From: Auxenochlorella pyrenoidosa
Taxonomy: Eukaryota > Chlorophyta > Trebouxiophyceae > Chlorellales > Chlorellaceae
Direction: 5' to 3'
Length of the DNA: 32,629 nucleotides
NCBI GenBank assembly: GCA_001430745.1
Contig: KQ481993.1
Coordinates: 1,473,244 to 1,505,872 of the forward strand
The position numbers and the translations under genes are program-made. The notes below the pieces were generated by a model. That model saw only the letters and a program-made list of their open reading frames with translations, was not told the origin of the DNA and made no database searches. Positions 1 through 10,002 of the stretch are shown here, in pieces. Numbering within the stretch: the first letter of the stretch is position 1; the number at the start of each line of letters is the position of its first letter.

Positions 1-64
1 ACCCACCACCACCACACACACACACACACCACTCCCCCCCACCCCACACACACACACCCTGCAG
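1..64 (+). repeat. CA/CCA-rich intron end before a 3' splice site
   Basis: A run of CA, CCA and CCCC repeats fills the first 56 bases and ends in CCCTGCAG at 57-64. It reads as the polypyrimidine tract and 3' splice site of an intron whose start lies outside the window. Similar C/A-rich tracts precede other acceptors in this window on the coding strand. Confidence 0.6.
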
Positions 65-782
65 GCCATGGAGCTGGACGAGGCGCAGCGGGACGCCTCA
101 GACGTGTTTGGCCTGCGCCAGCAGCTGGCCTCTGCGCAGCAGGCCGAGGCTCACCTGCGCCAGCAGCTCGCCCACCTGCGCCAGCAGCTGCCCGCCCCCG
201 CCGGCGGCGACGCCGGCTGCGGCGACGACCTGTCGCCGCGCGGCAGCGTGCGCAGCGGGGGCAGCAGCTGCTCTTCGCCAGCGCGGCCCGGCGGCGGCGC
301 GCGCGCCTCGCTGTCGGGCCGCCTGGATGCCGTCACCCGGGAGCTGGCTGCTGCAAGGCAGGAGGTGCGGCTGCCTGGCTGCTGGAGGGGCCTGGACCGC
401 TCACGGCCCTGCAGCTATGCGCCCACGCTGCGCCACTGTGCATGTGCTGCCCAACCCGGGCACCTGCAAACCCTCACCTGCAACCCGCCCCCTCCTCTCC
501 TGCCACCCACTGCACGCGGCTTGCCACCGGCTGCCCGAACCCTCGTCAGCTGTCGCACGCCTCCCAGTCTGCACCAGCCCCACCGTCCCTGTCGCCGCCC
601 CGTCTGGGTGCCCCTCCCTGCCGCAGGTGGAGCGGCTCAAGGAGGACCGGGACAGGCTGCGGGACGAGCTGGATGCGCGGGATGGCGAGGTGATGCAGCT
701 GCAGGGCCAGCTGGTCATGCTTCGCAACCAGGTGGCGGACGAGGCCAACTGGCTGTCGCCGCTGCCAGACCCCTACGCCTGA
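65..782 (+). CDS. Coiled-coil protein, C-terminal part (5' end outside window)
   Basis: Two exons are visible: 65-364 and 627-782, joined in phase 0 across a GT-AG intron (365-626). The first follows an acceptor at 63-64, so the gene starts upstream and the ATG at 68 is probably internal. The 151 visible residues are rich in Gln, Ala, Glu, Arg and Leu. Heptad-like stretches are LRQQLAHLRQQLP near the start and ERLKEDRDRLRDELDARD after the intron, with a Gly/Ser/Pro/Arg-rich linker between them. The chain ends in NWLSPLPDPYA. No catalytic domain is visible and I do not recognise the family. A structural or cytoskeletal coiled-coil role is only an inference from composition. Confidence 0.75.
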
Positions 783-1152
783 GCCCGCCCGGGGGCCGCT
801 GGGCCATGGGTGGCACATGAGGGGAACGCCAAAGGCTTTTTTTTATTCACAAGCATCCATTATTCTGCCTGGCAGCCCTGGGCTGCACAGCTTGCAAGCA
901 GCTAGCCAATTGGCTGTCCTGCTGTGCCACTTGGTATGAACAGCCACCGCACTGCTTTCGATGTTTGACTCGGGATGACCAATGCCGCCATTTCTGACAT
1001 GCACTGCTCCACCTTGTGAAATTGCTCTCGGCAGAGCGCTCTTCCTATTACGCAGTGCACTCCGCCTTTACAGCCAGCAGCGAGGTTATCCAGGAAGGCT
1101 GCTTCAATGCGCTCCTGCCTGCCTCGTAAGCTCGCACGCCTGCTTGGGCGCG
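783..1152. other. Convergent 3' intergenic region
   Basis: This stretch lies between the 3' ends of the coiled-coil gene (+) and the transporter gene (-). It holds a T-rich run at 838-846. TTACA at 1068-1072 reads as TGTAA on the minus strand, about 80 nt past the transporter stop, and probably is its poly(A) signal. No gene is seen. Confidence 0.5.
1068..1072 (-). terminator. TGTAA poly(A) signal of the transporter gene
   Basis: TTACA on the plus strand is TGTAA on the coding strand, about 80 nt past the stop at 1153. TGTAA is the usual chlorophyte polyadenylation signal. Confidence 0.5.
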
Positions 1153-4100
1153 TCACTGGAAGTCCCCAGTTGCATCGCTGCCAAACAAGCGCTCTCCGCG
1201 GGCCGTCGCCAGGAAGAGCAGGCTGCCGCCGACGCATTGCGCTGCCGACAGCGCAAAGGCTTGGTACCAGCCGGCGGGTCGATCCGCGCCGCCTGCCCAC
1301 TGCAAGAGGTAGCCAGTCACTGCCACGCCAACCACGCCGGCCAGCGTGCCTGCAGTGTTGCTGATGCCCCTGCAAGGTAGATGGGGAGGAGCAGCAGCAC
1401 GCAGGGGGAGTTGTTTAGAGAGCAATGACAGGCCCATGCGGGGGTGCCACACAAAACAGCACACTGCAGCGCAGTACCAACAGGCAGGCGGGGAGGCGCC
1501 AGGGCCAGTGTGCTGCATGCAGCCTGGGCGCAGCGCAACAAGAGCAAAGAGAGGCAGGCAGGCGCTCGCATGACCAATTCCCACTCACATGATAACGCCG
1601 GCAAACTTGGGGGCGATGTCCATGTGGTTGACCGAGAAGCCGCCCCGCGAGAAGCCGGCGCAGCCCAGGGCCAGCGTCGTGAGCAGCACGCCCCAGCCCG
1701 CGGAGCGGGCGCCTGCGCAGGCAGGGGCCAGGACAAAGGGACGTGGGGGGAGTGTACCTTCATGCACAGGTCGCAACGTTGCTATGATTGCTTTATTTTT
1801 TTGAGAGACCCCGTCTACGCGCCCCAGCGAACGCAGCAGCAGCGGCAGCAGGCGCCCCGCGCACCCGCCATGAGCATCAGCGCCACCGCGGCGCTCCAGA
1901 AGCCCGCCGTGTTGACCAGCTTGCGCCCGGCCGCCACGCTGCGCCGCCGCACGTTGATCACCCAGTCGCCTGCCCAGCCGCCGGCGTTGGAGGCGGCAAA
2001 CATGAGCAGGTAGGGCAGCGCCTTGATGCCGCCCATGTGCGCCAGGTCGGCATGCAGCACCTGCAGGGGGGTGGAAGAGATGTGTGTGTGGGGGGTGGGA
2101 TGGGGATGGGGGGTGGGGGGCGGAAAGCAGCGCGTTGGAAGGAGGATCCAGGTGCTCTGAACGCGTGCACGATGCAGGGGGTGCCCCTGCACGCCTGAGC
2201 CCGGACCCGCTCAATAGGCTCAGGTGGGCGGCACAGGCACGCTGGCATGCCGCAAGTACCATGCCATCTCGGGTGAGTGCCCACACGGAGTGCTGGCACT
2301 TGCACCCTGGGCTCCCGAGCACTGCTCTAGCAGCGTGGGGTGCACGCCCCCACCAGGCAACAGCCGCGGCGCTCGCCTTTTCAAAGTAGGTGGGCAGCCA
2401 GTTCATGACCACATAGAAGGCGTAGTGAAAGGTGAAGTTGTTCACGACAATGGCCCACACTGCGCCAGCACAGGGGAGCAAACACCAGCGGCCGCGTGTG
2501 GTCAGCCCAGGGGCCAGCACGGCGCGGCACCCCGGCAAAGCATGCGCCGGGCTGCTGGGCCCAATTCGCGACGCAGCCCAGCGCAAGCGCTGCATGCTGG
2601 TGCTAGGGCCCGCCACCCATGCGCGGCGCGTCTCCTGCCTGCCGGGTGTGCAAGGATGCTGCGCCAGGGCGTGGCCACGGGCCGGCCCCTCTTGGCGTGC
2701 CCCTTGCTGCTGCCTTCGCCGGCGCCCAGCCCGTTGCCGACCGATTCATGCAGTGGCATGGCGGCGGCTGCGGCCGCGCGACGCACGCTGCGGAGCAGAA
2801 GGCGGGCATGCGGCTGTTAGGGTATCAGTCCTGTGGGCAAACAAAGGCAAGCACAAGCACACTTGAAGCCATCCAAGCAGGATGCAGGAGACCGGGCGCC
2901 GTGGCGCGTCATGCAGGCCCCGGGCGTAAGCGTCTGCGCGCCCCACCTGCGCAGCGTGAGGCGCCACACCACCAGCCAGGACAGCCCCAGGGCGCCCACC
3001 AGGCGCAGCAAAAAGTGCGGGCCGTAGGCGGCCGCCAGCGACGGCAGCACCAGCATGGCAGCAGCTGCACGCATGGGCGGGGGGGTGCTGTGTCGACGGC
3101 GCGCGGCCGCCAGGCAGCAGGGCGCAGCTTGGCAGCACTCTCTGATACCAGCTCAAACTGTTGGGCAGCCGTACGGCAGACTCAATCAGGTCAGCGCCTC
3201 CGGGACCGCGGAAACCGCATCGGGGCTGCCACGGCAGGCAGGGAGGCGGCGTAGCGTGGGCAGCGCACCCGACCCCAGGTACATGCCACTGGTGGTGAGG
3301 CTGACGGCGCGCGCCCGCTCGGTGGGAGGAATCCAGTGCGCCAGCACTGTATGCACCGCCGGGATGAGGAAGCCCTGCAGGGGTGGCCGAAAAACGGGGT
3401 GCGCAGCCCTGAGCGCGAGCGGCACGGGCGCCAACTGTGCTGCTTGCCGGTGTGGCGCACGGCCCCCGCGCTGGCCTGGCTCAGCGGCCTCGCCAGCAGG
3501 GGTGCACCCGAGATGGCGCACCTCACTGTGGCATGCAGCCCACAGAGATTACGCGGCTTGGCGGGCTGCGACAAAGCAGCAAGCACCCCACTCACGGCAT
3601 GCACAGGCAGCTAGCAAGGCATGTCTGTACAGGCTTTCGCAGCACCCGCTGGCGCCAAGCAAGGGCGCACCTGGGCGAGGCCCACGCACACCCGAGCGCC
3701 GGCCACGGCACGTGGGCTGGCTGCGGAGCTGGGCGTCGCCAGGCTGGCCAGGGACCACAGCGCGAAGGATGCGCTCAGCGTGCGCTCGCCGCCCCAGCGC
3801 TGCGCCGCCCAGCCGCCGGGGATCTGATCGGCGCAGCGGGCCAGAGGTTGGAGTGAGTTGGGTTGGTAAGGGTGTGACAGCGCCTTCCAGGCTCATAGAG
3901 CACAGGACACGAAGAGGTTCGACAAAGCGAGGGGAGCTGGAGAAGCAGCGCGGGCTGGCAGTGCGGTGGCATGCTCCACCATGTTATCGGTGCAGCAGGG
4001 GCGCAGCAGCACCCGCAGCCGCAGCAGGGCGTCACCTGCGACACTGCATAGCCCCAGAAGAATGCTGACAGGACTGTGCCCTTGACGCCTTCGTCCACTC

Positions 4101-4523
4101 CAGCCTGCAGCGGGCGCGACAGCGCTGGCCAGAAAAGCAGCTTGCACGGCGGCGTGGATGATGCTTGGAACGCCATATACATGTAGCATCCCAATAGCTC
4201 TTGATTGGTGCGATCTCAGGATCAGCCAGCAGCCTCAGCAGGGCATCGCACTCTGCTGCTGCCTGACTGTGGGTTGCTGCACCCACCTCGCTCGCCATCG
4301 TTGTGAAGGCGATGCTGAAGCCCACACGCTCCACATACATTGTCAGCGTGGCGAGAAAACAGGCGATTATGACCTGGAAGCGCGGCTGTATAGAGAATGG
4401 CCTGCGAAGGGGACAGGAGCGCCAGTGCAGAGGCAGTAGCAACACTGGCGGAGGCGGCAGCAGTGCTGGGAGTGGCGGCGGCGGCGGCTTGGACGGGGCG
4501 CACTGGCGATTGTGATACGACAT
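1153..4523 (-). CDS. PHT4;6: PHT4;6-type Golgi phosphate/anion transporter (MFS)
   Basis: Ten exons on the minus strand: 4523-4287, 4104-4036, 3823-3671, 3374-3269, 3064-2947, 2787-2639, 2459-2377, 2060-1865, 1712-1589 and 1369-1153, giving 483 residues. The joined protein follows plant PHT4;6 closely. YVERVGFSIAF is at residues 63-73, then KGTVLSAFFWGYAVSQIPGG, SLTTSGMYLG, VWAIVVNNFTFHYAFYVVMN and NHMDIAPKFAGVIMGISNTA, all SLC17/PHT4 transmembrane and loop signatures. The family moves phosphate or organic anions, and the Arabidopsis PHT4;6 protein is Golgi-located, so export of phosphate released by glycosylation is the likely role. Two introns start with GC (donors at 2638 and 2376); both are required by frame and by the lack of extra residues against the family. 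The Pro-rich start, from the ATG at 4523-4521, is the least certain part, because an acceptor-like TTCCAG precedes the conserved VIIACF. Confidence 0.9.
2087..2121 (-). repeat. G-tract / polypyrimidine tract in transporter intron
   Basis: GGGGGGTGGGATGGGGATGG and further G runs lie on the plus strand. On the coding strand this is a C-rich tract just upstream of the acceptor at 2061-2062 of the PHT4;6-type gene. Confidence 0.6.
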
Positions 4524-5848
4524 CAAGCTACTCCGTAATGTCCTGCAGGTCGTCCCGGAACGCTACACTTCGAACACAGGCCCACCTGCGCCCCGCTGTG
4601 CCACTGTTGGTCTCTGACCGACCGCTTGGCTGCGATGAGAATTGCCAAGCAGAGTGAGAGGGGTCACGGTGTGCCATAGCGTGGGCTGTCTCACGACAGC
4701 GCACAGGGAGACACAGAACACCCTTTGGGTTCACTGCATTGGTTTCGAGAACCTTGTTGCAAAAGAAAACACGGCACGATCGCCCGATCTCTGCAACCGG
4801 ACGAGGTCAGCCGCTGCTGAGTGGCGGCAACTGTCGCGACACGTCACGCCAAACAACGATGCATTCTTCCAACAGCAGTCCGTACAGATGCGCTGCTGGA
4901 ACCCTGTTATGATTTAAACAACAGTTTCAGTGATTTTAACACTGTTTGCTCAGCGTTTTGCTCCTGCCTGGGCGGCAGGTTCCACACGAGTCGAGTGCAA
5001 ACGCCAACTGCAAGGCGCCTTGGCCGCAATCAACTGTGGGGCCAATATGGAGCCACAGTAAAACATGCAAGCGCGTCCATGCTCCTGCAAGCATATATGC
5101 ATGAAGGAACTCTTGGATGTTGACCCGAAACGGATGTGGCAGCAATGCCTGGCAGGAGGCAGCGTGTTCTTGTGTTGGGCACAGTGACCTCAAGAGGACG
5201 GAGATGCTGAGGCAGGTGCCACAGTGTCCAGGGATTGTTGTGCCGAATGCAGAATTAGCTGTATTGTCCGAAATGCCATGGGGGGCAATGTCAAGAAACA
5301 AAATTAGGGGGTCGTCATGGCGGCTGCGCTGCGCTGACGCAGAATCCTTCTGCCCGTCCAAGTTCAGATGCACAAGGCCGCTCTTGAAAGTTTATCCCTC
5401 GCATTGCTCTCTTGAAGTTAGATCCATTCGTGCATTGGGTGCGGAAAGCCAGAGAACATGCTCGGGCGGGTGAGGCGATTGCAGGCACCGCCTTCCCTCC
5501 CTGAGCGCAGCCAGAAGTGTCGATGAGTCGATGTGGTCTTTTGTCTAGACGCCGCGCCGTGCCACGACCTGCAGCTGAGCTGCCGGCGCTGCCGGCCTCA
5601 AACCCCTGCCGCAACAAGTGTTGCCGTCTCGCCTGCTGCAGGGCCCTGTCCCAGCTCTTTTGCCAGAAGAACACCCTCAGCAGCCATCCAAACAACAGCT
5701 TGATCATCAAGACCAAACATGGGGGCTGCAGCAGCAGTCGCAGCTGATTCAAGAGCCGCGGTTGCAAGGCCCGCTCTCACCCCGGGCAGGCACACGGCAG
5801 CTGGGAGGCCCCAGGCAGCCGGGTCCAGCAGCCCTGGGGCAGCAACAC
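4524..5848. other. Divergent intergenic region
   Basis: About 1.3 kb separates the starts of the transporter (-) and the unknown membrane protein (+). It is less GC-rich than the genes, mainly at 4850-5450. Open frames here are short, lack ATG starts or known motifs, and have no convincing splice signals. A 10-bp palindrome GCATATATGC sits at 5091-5100. Promoters and 5' leaders of both flanking genes are presumably here, but no clear TATA box sits at a fixed distance from either start codon. Confidence 0.45.
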
Positions 5849-7384
5849 ATGCAGGTCCGAGACTCAGCAGCAGACCACCTGTTCAAGCTGCTGCCCGAGT
5901 GGGTGCGGCACGCCCTGCAGGCAAGGGGCTCTTCTTCTGCCAGCCAGTGCCCCTGCCAAGTGCCTGCGGACGGCTGCGCAGGTGGCAAGTCCCCAATCTG
6001 TCCGCTGCAGCTGGATCATGGAACCCTTTCTTGTGAGTGGCTGTGTCCCTGCCTGGCCTATCTCTGTTCGGCTGCAAGCGGCAGGCGCGGCTGTGCCGGC
6101 TCTGACGGCATGTCTTGGCCTGTGCCATGCTGCCCCTCCCCCTGGGCAGGACAAGCCCCGCCAGCTGCTCTATCTTGAGCGACAGATGGCCCGCCGCCTG
6201 GCTGCCGCCCTCAGCCGGCAGGCTGACCAGCTGCAGCCGGTGTTGGAGGCGCGCGGACGCAGGTTGGCAGCTGCTGGCGCCGCTACGGGCGCCGCCGCCG
6301 CCGAGGCCGCTGCTGCTTTTCTGTGTGCCGAGCGAGTGATGTTGTGTTGGGTGGTAGCAGCTGCTCCGGTGCGCCCAGGTGCCTTGCATCTCTGTGGTGA
6401 TTGTCCCTCGAGCTCCCAGGTGGGGTCTGTCAACCTTTACACCCCCAAGTGCTCTTCTGTGGACTGCAGGGTGGGAGAGGCGCTCCTGCATGCAATGGTG
6501 GGCGGCGGAGGCAGGAAAAGGGGCGGCAGCAGTAGCACAGGCGGCAGCAGCAACAGCAGCATGAGCAGCTCCAGCGGCAGTGGAGGCAAAGGAGGCCTCT
6601 GCAGGGACGAGCAAGTCTCGTATGAAGAGGTTGTGGCAACGACACTGCACGACTCAGGTGCGTGGGCATGCGTGCATCGGTGGCAGCTGCAGCAACAGGT
6701 GGCTCGCGCAAGGCAGCATGTGTTGCCAGTCGCGGACCCAGCCCCAGCTGCTGCAGCCTGCCGCGCTTGCACATCCTCGGGCTGTGTTGAAATTTATTCC
6801 CTATGGCTGCATGGCGGGTGGGGCCCGGGCCGCCTCCCTGCTGCCAGCCTGCTCCTCTTCTCCAACGCCACTGTCCGGTGCGCTGCAGAGGGCGGCGGCG
6901 CTGCGGTACAGGAGCTGGTGCTCACTTTGGACCCGGTGCTCACGCCCTTCATCACCCCCTTTTGTCAGTGAGCCCACGCCCGCGTGACCCCTGCCGCCGC
7001 CACACCTCTCAACCCGCGTTCCCTTGGCCAGCTGCGCGCTTGGTATCAGCACGGGCGCTGTGCGCCACTCTCTCAATCTGCCCCACACCAACCCATGTCC
7101 ACACGCTCAGCTCGTTTGCCAGTTTTCTCCCCATCAGATTCTCGTTCTCTCGGTTTCCCTCCAACATACTCCCGTTGACTTGTGCGCCCCCGGCTGCAGA
7201 CGGAGTCAAGGCGCCCATCTACCAAGAGGTGCGGCTCGTGGAGCGAGAGGTGGAGGCCGGCGTTGCAGCCACCGGCGCGGTTTGCCTGCTTGCCGGCTTC
7301 CTGCTGGGCCGCTGCCTGCCGCGGTGGGGTGCTAGCAGCTGCGGCGGCGGCGGTGGCAAGGGCAGCAATGCGCGGGCGCAGTAG
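5849..7384 (+). CDS. Uncharacterised protein with C-terminal membrane segment
   Basis: My best model has six exons: 5849-5920, 5982-6032, 6150-6331, 6470-6657, 6757-6963 and 7200-7384, giving 294 residues with consistent phases. It starts MQVRDSAADHLFKLLPEWV. A helical stretch follows (QLLYLERQMARRLAAALSRQ), then an Ala-rich helix, a low-complexity Gly/Ser linker (about residues 112-137), a probable beta-rich part (LLLFSNATVRC, VQELVLTLDPVLTPFITPF) and a final hydrophobic helix (AATGAVCLLAGFLLGRCL) with a short Gly-rich tail. The end looks tail-anchored. I do not recognise the family. Two donors in this model are GC (5921 and 6332). For the third intron a GT donor at 6336 with an acceptor at 6420 is an alternative. 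The first exon and the fifth exon's acceptor are also uncertain. TGTAA at 7442-7446 fits its poly(A) signal. Confidence 0.6.
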
Positions 7385-7441
7385 CGCACAGGCCAGAATG
7401 CAGAGCCTCGCACAAAGGCCGTTCCGCCAGTATTCGGCCTT

Positions 7442-7446
7442 TGTAA
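7442..7446 (+). terminator. TGTAA poly(A) signal
   Basis: TGTAA lies 58 nt past the stop of the gene ending at 7384, a normal chlorophyte distance. Confidence 0.55.
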
Positions 7447-7638
7447 ACCAACTCCCTGTGATTGCAGCCTCACAAGGGTGAGGGCCCTTGCAAGACAGAG
7501 GTGTGGCAGCAGGCTGCTCTGCGCTTGGGATGGCGCCCCCTTGCTAGCGGTCGGAAGGGCGCTGCTGGCTGGCTTCGCAGCACTGCCCAGTTGTGTGACC
7601 ACGCCGGGCCTGTCGTTGATGTGTTGGCTGAGACAGGT

Positions 7639-7643
7639 GTTAC
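7639..7643 (-). terminator. TGTAA poly(A) signal of the hydroxyproline-rich protein gene
   Basis: TTACA on the plus strand is TGTAA on the minus strand, about 185 nt past the stop at 7828. Confidence 0.4.
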
Positions 7644-7827
7644 AGCCAGCCAGCTAGGCAGAGCTCAAAATGTGTGCACGTGCAGAGTAAGGAGATTTGA
7701 AAGCGGAACTCGGTCGTACATAAAGTATCGAACTGTGTTGATTTTTCCAGAAGGAGGGATGGCGTATGGATGGCACCCCCCTCCCCCCCCGCCCTGTACA
7801 CCCGGACCAAGAATCAGGCCAAATGCA

Positions 7828-10002
7828 TCACTGACACGCACAAACGTCCGATCTCCCAGGGATAAGGCACCCGCAGCAACAGGTCTGGCTACAGCATGCT
7901 CCTGGATTGAAAATGTCGCAGGTCTGGTTGGTGGGGGTACAGGTTGATGGGGGAGGCGGGCTTGGGCTTGGCGGTGGGGGCGAGGGAGAGGGCGGCGGGG
8001 GTGAGGGAGAGGGCGGAGGCGGGCTTGGGCGTGGCGGCGGGGGTGAGGGAGAGGGCGGAGGCGGGCTTGGGCTGGGTGGCAGAGGGGATTTTGAGGGCTT
8101 TGGTGGTGGCGGCGAGGGTTTCAGAATTCGAGGGCGTGGCGGTGGTGGGGAAGATTTTGGGGGCGGCGATGACACCCGCTCCGGCCCTACCGGGGGCTTG
8201 GCAGGCCTGCAAACGGAACGGAGCCATATCATGCAAAACAAATTACTTTGTGATGCAGGCAGCTTACACCCCAACCCTAATAATCAGTACAAAGCTGCCA
8301 TAGGTCCTACACAAACAACCGAATGACAGTGGTGCGTGTGCCAGCCAACACACCGGAAGGTCCCTGGCAGAGCTGGTTGCAGGCACAGGCCACCGCCTCT
8401 TTGTTGGCAAGCAACAGCAGAAACAGCAGCATCCAAGTGGACCACCTGTCAGTCGCAACAACAGGCCATGCAAGGGCGCACCTGGGCGGCGGCGGGCTGG
8501 GCAACACGGTGACCTGCCACTCAATCAGTGCCTGCCTGTCCAGTTGCTCGTACAACCCCACAGCCGCGGGGCCGCAGTCACCCGGGCGACCGGGCAAGGG
8601 ATTGCGCGCACCCAGGTACTGCAGCAAGGGCAGATACTGAAGGGAAGCTAACAAGGGAAGGGGCTCGCAATCACTCAGGCACTCAGGAAGCGCCAAGGCA
8701 AGCGACTGAGTGGGCACTGTTTAAGGGCTACGACCACATGACACTGGCCACCCGAGGTGCCTACCACACGTGGACAGCATTTGAAGCACCAGGAATGCGC
8801 TGGAACCGGAACCTCTTCCCCACAACAGCACCCCATGGCCCGACCCTGCTAACAACCGAGCACTCACCCGCCAAGGGCAAAAGGGAGAGACGATCGCGGG
8901 GCGGATGAGGTAGGTGTTGCGATTGCCGGGTAACGTTATGAGCTTCCATTGCTGCGCAGCGCTCCCCATGTACACGGCCTTGCTGCAGGCCGGACGGTTG
9001 GTTGACAGGTAAGCAGCGCATGCCTGCTGAGGCGGGCTAGACCGGCCCAACGACTGCGGCAGCAGGCGAGGGGATGACACAAGAGTGACGCAAATTCCCC
9101 ATACCTGGGCACTGGGATGCGGCCATGTGGTTGGTTCTGGTGTTCGCATCCCACATTTCCACTCAACTTGGGGGCTGTGGGCCAAAGTCAGGCCTTCGGG
9201 CGCAAGACAAAACGAGGCTTCTGGTGCTCATGGTCAACCCATCCGCACTCTTGCTCTGCAAAGGATCGGCTCCCGTCTCCGTGCTGACTGCGCACCCGTA
9301 TCGTGTACGTCCCAGGCTGCGCCTGCTCCAGAACAAAAGTGGTGAAGGGCCCACCGCCTGCGCTCTTCAGGGCAAGGCTGGTCACACCCGCGGCGCAGGT
9401 CTGAGGTCCCAAGTAGCCTCGCTCGCGGCAACCGCTGCGCCCGATGAGCCGGATGAACGCCCGCCCTGCCAGGCTGGTGCCGGCAGCGGCGCCTGCAAGT
9501 GATAGGCGCGGTACAAGTGTAAGCACCTGGCAGCGGCCGCGCACAGAGCAAGCCTGCCCCGCATCCACACAAGACTGCAAACTCACATGCCTTGGGAGGG
9601 TGTCAGCAAGGCAGGCCAGTGTATCGTGCACTCACCGCGGCCTCCCAGCAGCCTCCGCCCAGCAGGGCTTGCGCCAGCGAGTGCTGGCTGTGAGGCAACG
9701 GGCTTTAAGTCTCCAGCTGCAGCCAGCCTGCGCTGGCGGTTGCCAGGTGTGCGTTGCAACAGTGCGCCTGCACACACCATGGCAAAATTTTGTTGGGCTG
9801 GTGGGAGACGAGGACCGGGGGTATTGCTGCCAGCATGCCTGCAAGGCCGATGGTGAATGAGCTGTAGCCCCAAGTGGTGGCTGCGGCGGTGGCCAGCTGG
9901 CATCGTGTGGGCAGCAGCCTGCCAGCTAACCTGGCAAGGCATCTGTTGCTTGTTTAAATGGGAGGCCATTGCAATCGCCACTGCATGGGCTGTACAAGGC
10001 AT
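7828..10002 (-). CDS. Secreted hydroxyproline-rich protein with Cys/Tyr-Leu repeats and Cys-rich tail
   Basis: Exons I can support on the minus strand are about 10002-9636, 9574-9527, 9465-~9240, ~9170-9106, 9023-8868, 8618-8482 and 8206-7828. After an unresolved N-terminus comes RRLLGGR, then a Cys-rich segment (LCGCGAGLLCARPLP). Three related units follow, each with Cys, then Tyr-Leu, then Cys and a hydrophobic strand: GCRERGYLGPQTC, ACAAYLSTNRPACS and CPWRYLGARNP. The first two continue to TYTIR and NTYLIR, suggesting small beta repeats like those of trefoil-fold binding domains (inference). A long Ser-Pro4 type array (about 8175-7945) is a classic extensin/pherophorin-like glycosylation region. 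The last 39 residues hold ten Cys. A wall or matrix protein is likely. No clear signal peptide is seen from the ATG at 10002. The 61-nt intron before 9465 could use an acceptor 27 nt earlier in the same frame. Confidence 0.65.
7945..8175 (-). repeat. Ser-Pro4 coding repeat array
   Basis: The last exon of the hydroxyproline-rich protein encodes repeated SPSPPPP and SPPPPKPS units. On the plus strand this is a run of GGCGGGGGTGAGGGAGAGGG-like units. In green algae such arrays are hydroxylated and O-glycosylated in the secretory pathway. Confidence 0.85.

Larger units (their letters stand above)
7385..7827. other. Convergent 3' intergenic region
   Basis: This lies between the stops of the unknown membrane protein (+) and the hydroxyproline-rich protein (-). 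It holds TGTAA signals for each side (7442-7446 plus; 7639-7643 read on minus) and a C-rich run near 7777-7793. No gene is seen. Confidence 0.5.

Noticed and set aside
2087..2121. G-quadruplex as a regulatory element of the transporter gene
   Set aside because: On the coding strand it is simply a C-rich polypyrimidine tract before a 3' splice site, as seen at several other introns.
3055..4068. Plus-strand open frame of about 340 codons
   Set aside because: It is antisense to conserved exons of the PHT4;6-type transporter.
1153..4523. Reading the transporter as a frameshifted pseudogene
   Set aside because: All frame changes coincide with splice sites, and the ten joined exons restore the family sequence without a stop.
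4936..5373. Minus-strand open frame of about 145 codons in the divergent spacer
   Set aside because: It has no ATG at its start, no recognisable motif and no splice signals.
9493..9526. A 34-nt intron in the hydroxyproline-rich protein gene
   Set aside because: It is too short to be likely. Using the in-frame acceptor 27 nt further gives a 61-nt intron and the same downstream frame.
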